DNA of 64,000 bases from Flavivirga aquimarina (GCF_030540835.1 NZ_JAUOEK010000041.1:1-64000); one strand, 5' to 3'; counted from the first letter of the stretch, positions 54,878 to 63,053 are shown. The notes: generated from the letters alone by a model not told the origin. Made by a program: numbers and translations.

Positions 54878-55578
54878 TTTTGGTTCTTTACATATTTTTC
54901 AAAATATTCTTTTATCGACATATTATGTGGACTAAATGTTTCGTTATCTGTAATAAGATTTTGGATAAAATCTATTCTAAAGTGTCTAAAATTATTTCGT
55001 AATCTACAAAAAGCAATTAACAAGAAATCTCCATGAATGCTGTAAATAGCAAAAGGTTCAATGTTTCGAGTGGTTCGTTTTTTTTCGGAAGAAAGATAAT
55101 CCATCTTTAAGACTTTATATTGGGTAATAGCAGACTGTATTTGCATTAGATTATTACTTGTTTTCTCTTCATTGTTGTTCCCACTAAAGTAAATTCTATC
55201 AGACAATAAATCTGCATTTCCTTTTTGAGAGTATCGTAAAATGGCTTTTATTTTTTCTATAGCGCTAGTTGTGTTTTTAACAAGTGATAAGTCTTTGTTT
55301 TTGATTGCTAATTGCTCCATCGTGATTAAAGCATTTGCTTCCTCCTCTGTAAAAAGAACAGGCGGAAGGTGATAGCCTTCCATAATAGAATACCCTTTCC
55401 CTTCTTCGGTTACAATGGGTATTCCTGATTTTTCAAGTGTGCGAATATCTCGATAAATAGTTCTTACGCTAACATCGTGTTTTTCAGCAAGCTGTTTTGC
55501 CTTAATAATTCTTTTAGATTGTAGTTGAGTAAGAATAGCAGTTAATCTTGAAAGTCTTGGTTTTTCTTTTTCTTCCAT
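54868..55578 (-). CDS. YafY/DeoR-type regulator with WYL domain
   Basis: 236 residues from ATG 55578. The N-terminal HTH_11 is LSRLTAILTQLQSKRIIKAKQLAEKHDVSVRTIYRDI, then ALITMEQLAIK, and the WYL-like domain is YKVLKMDYLSSEKKRTTRNIEPFAIYSIHGDFLLIAFCRLRN (in part). It binds a small ligand or nucleic acid. It precedes the DUF4345-like gene on the same strand. Confidence 0.9.
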   Translation of the reverse strand: MEEKEKPRLSRLTAILTQLQSKRIIKAKQLAEKHDVSVRTIYRDIRTLEKSGIPIVTEEGKGYSIMEGYHLPPVLFTEEEANALITMEQLAIKNKDLSLVKNTTSAIEKIKAILRYSQKGNADLLSDRIYFSGNNNEEKTSNNLMQIQSAITQYKVLKMDYLSSEKKRTTRNIEPFAIYSIHGDFLLIAFCRLRNNFRHFRIDFIQNLITDNETFSPHNMSIKEYFEKYVKNQKHP

Positions 55579-55589
55579 TTTCGTATTTT

Positions 55590-55790
55590 CTGCTGTGTGG
55601 TAACGTCTGGTATAAGGCCAGTATGGCAGTAAAAAGAACTGACATTTCGAGTTTGCACTAAGCCAAAACAAACGTTTTTACTTTTATATTTTGTTAAACG
55701 TCAAAACGTTTGTTTTGGTGTGATTGCTTAAAATTACAAAACTTTCGTTAACCACCAATGCCTATTTGTTTTTTACCTCAGTTCTTTGTC
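55590..55790. repeat. Cassette-boundary palindrome, family 3 copy 1
   Basis: It opens with GGTAACGTCTGGTATAAGGC and closes with GTTAACC near 55783. Internal parts CGAGTTTGCAC and TTTTTACTTTTATA recur at 63320-63355. Long inverted arms around AAACAAACGTTTT lie inside it. Confidence 0.5.
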
Positions 55791-55889
55791 ATCGGCTTTT
55801 TTTCTCTCATTTCATTTTTAGTTCTATATTTGAAGTGTGAAACACATTACACTTCATTATGACGCCAAAAATCAAAATTCGGCTTAAAT

Positions 55890-55976
55890 AGAAAATATTG
55901 GATAGGCATACGGCTGTAAGTCCCGCAGACCGTTCGGGGCGTTGCTTTGATGTGTTTCGCAGTGACCTATCCTCTT
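55890..55976. repeat. Imperfect palindrome with GGATAGG / CCTATCC ends
   Basis: GGATAGG at 55901-55907 pairs with CCTATCC at 55967-55973. Outer parts also match (GTGAAACACAT near 55838 against ATGTGTTTCGC near 55949). No gene is present; it is probably a further cassette-boundary element. Confidence 0.4.
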
Positions 55977-56003
55977 TTTATTTACTTAATCCATTGTATT
56001 ATA

Positions 56004-56198
56004 CGAAACACAAATGGTCAATTGGTATGCACTGAAGATAATTTGGTGCAAACACCTTATGGTTTACTTTTTACCGAAGTAAAAAAAGGAGAACCACTTT
56101 CTTCAAATCAAATTAGGTTCCTAGAGAATATTAGCTACGAATTTGATAGATCTGAACGTCTTAATTTCTCAAGGCATTCTCATAAGGCATACTTTTAG
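56004..56198 (+). pseudogene. 3' fragment of a nuclease-like gene
   Basis: The frame reads NTNGQLVCTEDNLVQTPYG, then LLFTEVKKGEPLSSNQIRFLENI, which resembles the E-x-K end of VRR-NUC/PD-(D/E)XK nucleases (EVK followed by a G and an LS-NQ helix). The N-terminal half is lost into the palindrome upstream. Its end overlaps the convergent gene by 30 bases. The similarity is from memory of the motif and not certain. Confidence 0.4.
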
Positions 56199-56450
56199 TC
56201 GGTTAATTAGTTTTTCTGATTTTAAGCATTCCAATGGTGTCAAATTATCTAAAGCAGGAATATTTTTATCTAACCAATTTAAACTTGTTTCTCCAAATTT
56301 GTAATAAATGACTTTCGCTAAATCAATTCTATTATCTACTTTTGAGAGTAGTGTCTTTTGAAATTCAGGATCTTTCCAATTACTTTCAAAAACCTCAATG
56401 AATTTCTCCCAACTATTTTGTCCTTTAAAATACTGTTCAAGTTTAATCAA
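56169..56450 (-). CDS. Xre/MbcA/ParS-type (DUF2384-like) antitoxin candidate
   Basis: 93 residues. The C-terminal half, LNWLDKNIPALDNLTPLECLKSEKLINRLKVCLMRM, fits the toxin-binding domain of Xre/MbcA/ParS antitoxins (W-x-x-P-L-x-G-x-T-P-x-E-x-L). The N-terminal helices are short and lack a clear DNA-binding helix. It overlaps the stop of the upstream gene (ATGA), as antitoxin-toxin pairs often do. No RES-family motif is present in the neighbour, so the pair would be a new combination, or this may be only a small helical protein. Confidence 0.45.
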   Translation of the reverse strand: MIKLEQYFKGQNSWEKFIEVFESNWKDPEFQKTLLSKVDNRIDLAKVIYYKFGETSLNWLDKNIPALDNLTPLECLKSEKLINRLKVCLMRMP

Positions 56451-56962
56451 TTATTTTCTTTTTTTGCAAGGTTTAATATTTCACTTATTTGGTCGAATGT
56501 CTTTATTTCACTTTTTGTAATCGCATCAATAGATTGGTTAATTGAAATGTATGCTAAATTTTCATTCAAAGAATTACGGGTTTTACCAATTACATATTCA
56601 ATTAGATTTGAGGTTGAGTATAAAATTAATTCAACTTCTATTGGGATTTCAAAATCATCATCTTCTCTAGCTACAACTGGTTCTCTAATTTCATCGTGGA
56701 GTGATTTATTTTTAAGAGCATTTATTTTGTCAGTCAGAAAGTTATTCTGTCCGTTTATTTTTTTTAAGAGCTTAATTGATTTTTCAATCAGATTCTTCTT
56801 TATTTTATGATACATTCCGACAACAGAGTCCGTGTATTCAATTCGATTTTCAGAGTTGTAATTCTCCCAAATTGGCAATCCGATTTCAATCAATTCGATA
56901 GCTAATTCGATTTGAGTTTTCTTTTCTAAACTATTTACTAATTCGGTTAACGGTATTCTCAA
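56447..56962 (-). CDS. Hypothetical helical protein, partner of the DUF2384-like gene
   Basis: About 171 residues from TTG 56962. The frame extends to a GTG at 57007, but those extra codons lie inside the repeat at 56977-57121 and are probably not native. It is mainly helical: ELVNSLEKKTQIELAIELIEIGLPIWENY, DSVVGMYHKIKKNLIEKSIKLLKKI, DDDFEIPIEVELILYSTSNLIEYVIG. No catalytic motif is visible. It is coupled to the 93-residue gene by ATGA. I do not recognise the family; a toxin or immunity protein is possible but unproven. Confidence 0.5.
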   Translation of the reverse strand: MRIPLTELVNSLEKKTQIELAIELIEIGLPIWENYNSENRIEYTDSVVGMYHKIKKNLIEKSIKLLKKINGQNNFLTDKINALKNKSLHDEIREPVVAREDDDFEIPIEVELILYSTSNLIEYVIGKTRNSLNENLAYISINQSIDAITKSEIKTFDQISEILNLAKKENN

Positions 56963-56976
56963 ATGTGTGGCAAAAT

Positions 56977-57121
56977 GTTTATATGGTTTGTTGCGTGTTT
57001 TCAGCACCTAATTTAGCAAATACAAACCAAATAGAAAATCCGCGAGGATTTTCGTAAGTAGGTTAGAACTTAATGTCATTAAGCTTGCACTAGCAATTAA
57101 TTTTATACGGTTTGGTTGGGC
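56977..57121. repeat. Cassette-boundary repeat, family 1 copy A
   Basis: It shares about 75 bases nearly unchanged with copies B and C, from TATGGTTTGTT to TTTTCGTAAGTAG, including the hairpin AAAATCC GCGA GGATTTT. It ends at the box GTTGGGC (57115-57121), a match to GTTRRRY, inside the 3' end of the next gene. Copy A has an extra stretch (57070-57090) before the end. Confidence 0.75.
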
Positions 57122-57531
57122 ATCGTTTTTTTTATTCGTAATCCATAATTCAAACAAACAACAGGTACAGTCATCACAATCAGAATAAACAAAAGCAATG
57201 GAAAATCAGAGTCAATCACGTTCAATTTCACAAGTAAGTTCATTCCAACTAAAGAAATTACTGCTCCGATAATCAGAAGTAAAATTCCTTTTCCGATATT
57301 CAGTTTAGCTCCCGTAATGAATTCATCAATTTTGATAAATCCGAAAATTGTAATTCCATAAATAACCCCAACAGTTATGAGCAGAAGAAAAACGCCAGCC
57401 ATCATATCATCTGTAAAAGGGAATTCCGTACTTTTTAAAGTCCATTGAATTAAATAATAAATGGATACCGAAATGATAATCTCAATTATAATCCATAAAA
57501 TATTTTTCCAATTCAAACTTTTCATTTTCAA
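57103..57531 (-). CDS. Small membrane protein, cassette-borne
   Basis: 142 residues with four TM helices (about 9-27, 40-60, 75-95, 105-130), no family recognised, and a basic C-terminal tail (RIKKTMPNQTV) that is encoded partly by the boundary repeat. Upstream there is only a near-match to the -7 box. It is probably a cassette gene. Confidence 0.65.
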   Translation of the reverse strand: MKMKSLNWKNILWIIIEIIISVSIYYLIQWTLKSTEFPFTDDMMAGVFLLLITVGVIYGITIFGFIKIDEFITGAKLNIGKGILLLIIGAVISLVGMNLLVKLNVIDSDFPLLLFILIVMTVPVVCLNYGLRIKKTMPNQTV

Positions 57532-57546
57532 GTTTTCTCAAATTAT

Positions 57547-57725
57547 ACCCAACAAAAATATATAGTTAATATTTTTTATATAAACTACTAATGTAATAAA
57601 TGTTTTATTTGTTTTTATACATAATTGTGTTATATTATGTAGCCTTTATTCAGGACGGGCCATTCTTACTCTTAACGCTACTAGCTAGAAAAGCTAGCGG
57701 TAGCAAACATACTATAACCGAGCAG
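57547..57725. repeat. Cassette-boundary region, family 2 copy 1
   Basis: It starts with ACCCAAC (57547-57553), a match to RYYYAAC. From AACTACTAATG (57583) to ATAACCGAG (about 57722) it is the same sequence as 61790-61905 with an insert in the middle. It contains the hairpin CTAGCTAGAAAAGCTAG. Confidence 0.65.
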
Positions 57726-57744
57726 GAGTGTTTTTTTAAATTGC

Positions 57745-57870
57745 CTACGGTTTGTGTATGGTTTGTTGTGTGTTTTAAGCAACTAATTTAGCAAATACAA
57801 ACCAAATAGAAAATCCGCGAGGGTTTTCGTAAGTAGGCTAGAATTAGCAATAAATTATACGGTGTTACAG
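57745..57870. repeat. Cassette-boundary repeat, family 1 copy B
   Basis: The same core as copies A and C (CAAATACAAACCAAATAG, AAAATCCGCGAGGGTTTT), with one changed base in the hairpin arm. It ends at GTTACAG (57864-57870), nine bases before the stop of the racemase gene. Together with the family 2 copy next to it, it fills the 348-bp gap, which suggests two boundaries joined after loss of a gene. Confidence 0.7.
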
Positions 57871-57879
57871 GTAGTGTTT

Positions 57880-59304
57880 TCACAAGTTTGATGTAGCTAA
57901 ATTTACTACTTTCTTTGCTAAAATTAAAGTAGGATCAACTAGCTCAACTGATTTTTTGCCATCTCTAAGCTCCTTATTTTCAGGAAACAGAAGTGGTAAT
58001 TCAGTACACCCTAAAATAATTACCTGAGCCTCTCTTTTAATAAGGTGATTAACTCCATTAAGAATTTGTTCTTTGCAAAGTCCATCTGTATAACCCGCTT
58101 TTACACCAAATTTTCCATAAATGCTTTCCATTACATAGTTTTGATGAGTTTCATCCGGAATAACTACCTGAAGTCCAAAACCCGTAAGTACATTAAAATA
58201 AACTTTACTTTGAATAGAACCGTTTGTTGCTAATAGCCCTACGTTGGTACCCTTTCCAAAATTTTCTAAAATATATTCTGCTGTAATTGTTATCATATTA
58301 ACAATGGGCACATTAAGGTGTTCTTGTATTTCTTTTACAAAAGCATGCGCTGTGTTGCAAGGTATTGCTATTGCATTTGAACCAGCGGCTTCTAATTTTT
58401 TACAAGTTGAAAATAACGCAATAGTTGGGTCTGTTTGATTATGAATCAAATTGGCTGTTCTATCAGGAATTTGAGGGTTTTGCTCTACTATCATTTTTAT
58501 ATGATCCTGGTCTTTCTTCACTGTTGTATTTTGAATGATTTTATTCATAAAATCGACCGTTGCAGAAGGCCCAACTCCTCCAACAACACCAAGTTTAAAA
58601 GGTTTAGGCTGTGGGATATCTCCTTTAGATAGTGCATAATCTGCATATATCTCATTAACGTCTATAATAGAAATTCCTCTTGTCCAAAGCTGATTTACCA
58701 ATAGAGAAATTTCAGTTATACACGGTAAAATCACTTCACAACCTTTTGCTTTTAGCTCTATACAGGCCTCGTAAACATATTCTAGCGGTAAACCGTCTAA
58801 ATATCCATTTTTTATACCTGATTCACCATATATAGCATGCATTAACTGGGTTTGGCTTGTAGGATATATCAATTCATAGTCTTGAAAATATTTCTCTAAC
58901 AAGAATGATTCTTTCACAAAACTAGATGTAAGCACTCCTATTTTAGTTCCTTTATCAAATTTCAAACTTAGATAATTGGCTATAGCATCAAAAATATTAA
59001 CAATGGAAATGGATGTTTCTTCTTGCAGCTCCTCTAAAAATGAATGACTTGCAAAGCAAGGCAGTAAAATTTTAGACACATTTTTTTGTTCAAAATTTTT
59101 GCACAAAGTGAAAGTGTAGAATTTCCTTGATTTTATATCCTGCTCTTCAAATAAAGCAGATTCAATCTGACTATAAGGTTGTTGTTCAAAAATGAAATGA
59201 TAGTGTTTTTGATTTTTTAAAGCTGATTTGTTTTTCAGAAGTTTAAAAAACAAATCGGCTCCAGATAAAGCTCCTAAGCCTCCAATTACTGCTATTTTAC
59301 CCAT
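57880..59304 (-). CDS. Tandem aspartate/glutamate-racemase-type protein
   Basis: 474 residues made of two racemase domains. C-terminal domain (235-474): LGVVGGVGPSATVDF, the first catalytic Cys in IPCNTAH (Cys316), the second in LGCTELPLL (Cys433), complete. N-terminal domain (1-230): Cys83 in LPCFASHSF and Cys195 in LPCITEISL. Both Cys are there, but the Asn-Thr that bind the substrate are Phe-Ala. The second domain may racemise aspartate or a similar amino acid, and the first may be altered in substrate or serve as structure. It is a cassette-type single gene. Confidence 0.85.
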   Translation of the reverse strand: MGKIAVIGGLGALSGADLFFKLLKNKSALKNQKHYHFIFEQQPYSQIESALFEEQDIKSRKFYTFTLCKNFEQKNVSKILLPCFASHSFLEELQEETSISIVNIFDAIANYLSLKFDKGTKIGVLTSSFVKESFLLEKYFQDYELIYPTSQTQLMHAIYGESGIKNGYLDGLPLEYVYEACIELKAKGCEVILPCITEISLLVNQLWTRGISIIDVNEIYADYALSKGDIPQPKPFKLGVVGGVGPSATVDFMNKIIQNTTVKKDQDHIKMIVEQNPQIPDRTANLIHNQTDPTIALFSTCKKLEAAGSNAIAIPCNTAHAFVKEIQEHLNVPIVNMITITAEYILENFGKGTNVGLLATNGSIQSKVYFNVLTGFGLQVVIPDETHQNYVMESIYGKFGVKAGYTDGLCKEQILNGVNHLIKREAQVIILGCTELPLLFPENKELRDGKKSVELVDPTLILAKKVVNLATSNL

Positions 59305-59338
59305 TCTATGTTCAATGATTCTAGTATTAGCATGACCT

Positions 59339-59403
59339 GTAACGTTTCGTATAACAAGCGTAGCCTGCCCGATAGGCGGCTATGATTTGTTATACATGTT
59401 AAC
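59339..59403. repeat. Cassette-boundary palindrome with GTAAC / GTTAAC ends
   Basis: The left arm has TATAACAA then TAGCC; the right arm has GGCTA then TTGTTATA, around a centre TGCCCGATAGGC. The AAC box is 35 bases before the racemase start, and the GTT box (59398-59403) is 7 bases after the stop of the lipoprotein gene. Confidence 0.65.
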
Positions 59404-59409
59404 GATATG

Positions 59410-60090
59410 TTATTTTTCCAGTTTTTTATTAATCCAACTATAACTAGAATTGAAAATAATCATTTTTAATTTATCTTCTTCGAATTTAAAAATAGTCTCA
59501 GCCTCCCCAAGTTCATCCTCGCTTATTGAAAATTGTTTTATTTCATTCATTTTTTTTGAAGGCAGAAAAAATTGCTCTAAAAATTTTATTTTATTTTGCC
59601 CAATCTCCACTCTTTTATCGTCTATATGGCTTTCATCAAATATTTCACCGTAAACCAAATCTAATCTATTTACTTTTGGATGATGATTGTAATATTCCTT
59701 AAAGAATGAGGTTTCAGATTTGTAAACAAATACAGTATCCGTTTTGTCTTCAGAATTATATGTTTCGATTGTTTTTTTAAAGTTCGAGCGAATTATAGAT
59801 TCTGAGAGGTCAATTATTTCGTAATAGCAACATAATTCTAAATTTCCATTAGAAAAGGAAGCTAGATAATCATTTTTATCTAACGATAATATTTCATTAA
59901 GGTCTATTCTTGTGTCAGGTTTTATTTCTCTTACTTTTTGATCATGTATTGTATCAACATTTTCTTTAATGTTTTCAGTCTGATTCAGTGATTCAGGTGC
60001 TTTTATATCAATTGATTTAGACTGTTTTTTGTCCGTCTTACAAGATCCGAAACTAAAGATGATTAATAAAATTATGGATAAGTATTTCAT
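59410..60090 (-). CDS. Hypothetical lipoprotein, cassette-borne
   Basis: 226 residues with lipobox FSFGSC (Cys17). The rest is polar with no known domain: LNEILSLDKNDYLASFSNGNLELCCYYEII, then KSETSFFKEYYNHHP. It lies on the periplasmic or surface side. Function unknown. Confidence 0.7.
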   Translation of the reverse strand: MKYLSIILLIIFSFGSCKTDKKQSKSIDIKAPESLNQTENIKENVDTIHDQKVREIKPDTRIDLNEILSLDKNDYLASFSNGNLELCCYYEIIDLSESIIRSNFKKTIETYNSEDKTDTVFVYKSETSFFKEYYNHHPKVNRLDLVYGEIFDESHIDDKRVEIGQNKIKFLEQFFLPSKKMNEIKQFSISEDELGEAETIFKFEEDKLKMIIFNSSYSWINKKLEK

Positions 60091-60108
60091 TTTGATTTGG
60101 GAATTATC

Positions 60109-60232
60109 GCTAACATGTATGGCTTCGTTACGGAAAAATCCGCAGGATTCTTTCCGCCATAATCCAAAGATAGCGAATAAGCGTTGAATTCCGATTAGGA
60201 ATTCAGCCGCAATGAGCTATAGTATTGTTAGC
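60109..60232. repeat. Cassette-boundary palindrome with GCTAAC / GTTAGC ends
   Basis: Exact inverted ends GCTAAC (60109-60114) and GTTAGC (60227-60232). Arms match over about 25 bases (for example CGTTACGG against CCGCAATG). The internal hairpin GAATTCCGATTAGGAATTC lies near 60186-60204. The right arm lies within the 3' end of the DJ-1 gene, as attC sites often overlap cassette ORFs. Confidence 0.7.
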
Positions 60233-60811
60233 TACAGTTTTTATTTCAAATTTGCTCGGGAAATAATCCATACTTTTTCTAATTATTTCTGCTCTATCTT
60301 TTCCAATTAATTTTTGACATAAATATAAACCTAGATCAAGTGAAGAAGAAACAGCTCCAGATGTTATTACATTTCCATCATCAACTATTCTGCTTTTAGA
60401 AACAATCTCACAATATTTTTCCAAAGTTTCATATTCATTAAAGTTTGTAGTTGCCACTTTTCCTTTTAAAAACCCAGCAGCGCCAAGAAGTAGGCTACCT
60501 GAACAAATTGATACTTTCTGTTCAATGTTTTCTCCTGTTTTCAACCATTCTATAAATTCAGTGTCAAATTGCAATTTTCTTGTTCCAAATCCTCCAGGGA
60601 TAATTATCATTTGATAATTAGAAAGGTTAGGTTTTATTTTTTCAATTTCTATTTTCAAACCGAAATTATCAGTAATTGAGTTTTTGATTCCACATAAATC
60701 CCAACTCAATTCAGGAATAAATCCTTTTGATTTTATTCTGCCTATAGAGTCATAAACACCAATAAAATCAAGTAAAGTTATATCGTCAAAAAGTATATAC
60801 GCTATTTTCAT
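60203..60811 (-). CDS. DJ-1/PfpI family protein
   Basis: 202 residues from ATG 60811. IAYILFDDITLLDFIGVYDSI, IIPGGFGTRKL, the nucleophile Cys in SICSGSLLLGAAGFL, and SGAVSSSLDLGLYLCQKLIG. These proteins include glyoxalase III, isonitrile hydratase and chaperone-like members; the specific function is not known. The last ten residues (VANNTIAHCG) are encoded by the boundary palindrome. Confidence 0.88.
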   Translation of the reverse strand: MKIAYILFDDITLLDFIGVYDSIGRIKSKGFIPELSWDLCGIKNSITDNFGLKIEIEKIKPNLSNYQMIIIPGGFGTRKLQFDTEFIEWLKTGENIEQKVSICSGSLLLGAAGFLKGKVATTNFNEYETLEKYCEIVSKSRIVDDGNVITSGAVSSSLDLGLYLCQKLIGKDRAEIIRKSMDYFPSKFEIKTVANNTIAHCG

Positions 60812-60826
60812 TTTTTTTAAAATTAC

Positions 60827-60952
60827 CACCAACGTGTTTATATGGTTTGTTATGTGTTTTTAGCACCTAATTTAGCAAATACAAACCAAATAGAAAATCC
60901 GCGAGGATTTTCGTAAGTAGACTAGAACTAGCAATAAATTATGGTGTTAGGC
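60827..60952. repeat. Cassette-boundary repeat, family 1 copy C
   Basis: It starts CACCAAC (60827-60833) and ends GTTAGGC (60946-60952), a match to the attC R' consensus GTTRRRY. It has the same core as copies A and B. The left end is 16 bases before the DJ-1 start; the right end is 7 bases from the stop of the next gene. Confidence 0.75.
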
Positions 60953-60959
60953 AACGTAT

Positions 60960-61775
60960 TTATTTATTTTTCTTTTTGTTATACATTTTCTCTCGAACTT
61001 TCATTTCATGTTCAATTCCCATATTGTGTCCAAAACCCATACTTTGTTTTAGAGTTTGTTGGAAGTTTGGACGTAAAACTCCATTGCAAATAAAATTTGG
61101 TATTTCGTTTTCGTAAACTCGTTCACCATATTTATAAATATGTATCATTAACGCATGAATGTGTGTGTAATTTCCAACTCGATTTAATCTTCTTGTATAA
61201 TTATAACCCATATTATGTTCACTCGGAAAACCATATTTTTCAGTTAACTGTTTTAATTCTGAAATAATAGCTTTGGCTTCTTTTATTGCATCGACAGCCT
61301 TAATTTCAATTGTCCCATAATACCAGTCCATTGTTTTTCTAGTAAAAATAGCATCTCTTTCTATCAAGGAAAAATATTTGACTTTCAATTCAGTATCAAA
61401 ATTTTGATAATAATATTCATTATATTTTTCAAATTCAGAGTTAAATTTTTGATACCAACTCTTTTTTTTATATTTAAAAAAATAACGCAAGGGAATTCCT
61501 CCTTTTGCAAGTTTTTCTGCAATTACACCAGCCCATAAATCATCTTTTATTTTATTTGCGGAGAATAATGATAAAGCCAAATCGATTCCAAGCGGAAAGT
61601 TAATTTTAGTAAAAGCAAGTTTGAAGTTTTTACTAGCTTCTTTATAATTCTGTTTTGAATACTCCTTTCTTGCTAAATCCACAATTTGATAATATTCTTC
61701 GTATTCACATTCTTGGGAAGACAAATTTGTTGTCATTAAACTGAATGTTAATATTAGAAGAATGAGTCTTTTCAT
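60960..61775 (-). CDS. Hypothetical exported protein, cassette-borne
   Basis: 271 residues with a signal peptide (about 1-20, NLSSQ). The first 130 residues are TPR-like helices (YYQIVDLARKEYSKQNYKEASKNFKLAF). Later conserved-looking parts are TMDWYYGTIEI and ALMIHIYKYGERVYENEIPNFICNGVLRPN. No family is recognised. Confidence 0.65.
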   Translation of the reverse strand: MKRLILLILTFSLMTTNLSSQECEYEEYYQIVDLARKEYSKQNYKEASKNFKLAFTKINFPLGIDLALSLFSANKIKDDLWAGVIAEKLAKGGIPLRYFFKYKKKSWYQKFNSEFEKYNEYYYQNFDTELKVKYFSLIERDAIFTRKTMDWYYGTIEIKAVDAIKEAKAIISELKQLTEKYGFPSEHNMGYNYTRRLNRVGNYTHIHALMIHIYKYGERVYENEIPNFICNGVLRPNFQQTLKQSMGFGHNMGIEHEMKVREKMYNKKKNK

Positions 61776-61781
61776 ATGTTG

Positions 61782-62071
61782 TCTAACATAACTACTAATG
61801 TAGTAAATGTTTTATTTGTTTTTGTCATAAAATACAAGGGTATTTCTTTTTTCTCTTAACGCCACTAGCTAGAAAAGCAACGGTAGCAAACATACTATAA
61901 CCGAACGGGGATCATGTTACTTTAAACATAAAAGTCTTAATAAGACTTTTAACAAGCGCTTAAATTTGAAAACAAACAAGTACTTCTAAAAAATAAAGCT
62001 CCTCAAAAAGAAGCTTTTAAGTTAATTTTTGCGTTTTTTAGTGTCTTGTGCAACGATTACCATTGTTGTGT
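61782..62071. repeat. Cassette-boundary region, family 2 copy 2
   Basis: GTCTAAC (61782-61788) matches RYYYAAC. AACTACTAATG (61790) through ATAACCGAA (61905) is shared with 57583-57722. It has the hairpins AAAGTCTTAATAAGACTTTT (61947-61966) and AAGCTCCTCAAAAAGAAGCTT. It ends with the GTTGTGT box (62065-62071) beside the stop of the next gene. The region has 300 bases without a gene. Confidence 0.6.
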
Positions 62072-62077
62072 GGCGTT

Positions 62078-62788
62078 TTATTTCATTATCCACTTAATTT
62101 TTTCGATTAAGTATATTTGATTTTCCTTTATCACTATCACTTTTAATCTATCACTTCCGAAATACTTTTGTCCTTTTTCGTCTTTCATGAAAAGAGATAA
62201 AAACACGGTCCAATTATCATTTTCTTTATGAATCCCAACAACATCTACTCCGTCAGTTACATCCTGACTATTAGTCCAGTATAAATAGTCATCACAGTTT
62301 TCTGGATTTCCTTCTCCATATTCACTCCATTTTAATCCTGATATTGTTTCAGCGCAGAGTTTAGTTCGTTCCTTTTCATTGTCCATAAAGGAATTTGAAA
62401 TTGTTCCTAATTTTCTAAGTTCTTTAAAATAAGGTTCATAATCAATTACACAACTATTGTTTTCTCCTTCAGTTACCTCAAAATCAGTAGAAATTTCAGA
62501 GTTTATTTCATTAGTATTTTTAATATACCATCTATGAAATGACAATGCAACATCTCCAATTTCTTTTTCGATTCCAGTTAGTTTGATTTTTTGTGTCGTT
62601 GATGCTGGATTTATTCCTTCTTCTATAGGTTTAATTTTACCTATAGATTCATAAACTGTCTCTTGTTTTTCTTTTTTTACAGGTTCAGTTTTTTTGATAG
62701 ACTGAGATACAGCCTCTTGGAGGTTTTTTTTATTATTGACGCAACTTAAAGATATTATTAAAATTAAAATATAGGTTAATTTATTCAT
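62078..62788 (-). CDS. Hypothetical lipoprotein, cassette-borne
   Basis: 236 residues with lipobox ISLSCV (Cys16), a Lys/Glu-rich linker to residue 70, then a compact domain with FHRWYIKNTNEINSEI, SGLKWSEYG, YLYWTNSQDV and GSDRLKVIVIKENQIYLIEKIKWI. I cannot name the family; some features recall cone-fold lipoproteins. Confidence 0.68.
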   Translation of the reverse strand: MNKLTYILILIISLSCVNNKKNLQEAVSQSIKKTEPVKKEKQETVYESIGKIKPIEEGINPASTTQKIKLTGIEKEIGDVALSFHRWYIKNTNEINSEISTDFEVTEGENNSCVIDYEPYFKELRKLGTISNSFMDNEKERTKLCAETISGLKWSEYGEGNPENCDDYLYWTNSQDVTDGVDVVGIHKENDNWTVFLSLFMKDEKGQKYFGSDRLKVIVIKENQIYLIEKIKWIMK

Positions 62789-62819
62789 TCTCTTATCGGT
62801 TTAATTTGGGTTTATTTTT

Positions 62820-62863
62820 TTAATGACACACAACAAATATATAGTTAATATTAACTACTAATG
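62820..62863. repeat. Family 2 boundary repeat, partial copy 3
   Basis: AACAAATATATAGTTAATAT then AACTACTAATG, as at 57551-57593. The copy stops in the DUF1801 reading frame. Confidence 0.6.
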
Positions 62864-63053
62864 CAGTGATTGTAATTCTGTCTTTGTTATCAATGCAATA
62901 ATTCGATCCGTTCCATTTAATGTTTTCAGTCAAGTTTTTGTCCGTTGATAAAATGTAATTTCTTACTAGCTCAATTTCCTTTCTAAAAGGGTGCTTTAGG
63001 CTGTCCAATAATGCAGTTACTTCTCTGTTTAGGTTAATTTTTTGTTTTGCCAT
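62820..63053 (-). pseudogene. Truncated DUF1801 protein gene
   Basis: From ATG 63053 the frame reads MAKQKINLNREVTALLDSLKHP, RKEIELVRNYILSTDKNLTENIKWNGSNYCIDNKDRITITAL (in part), the start of a DUF1801 protein. After about residue 65 it continues into repeat sequence (VVNINYIFVVCH) and stops. The missing half is about as long again in the family. The break is exactly where the family 2 repeat starts. Confidence 0.75.
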
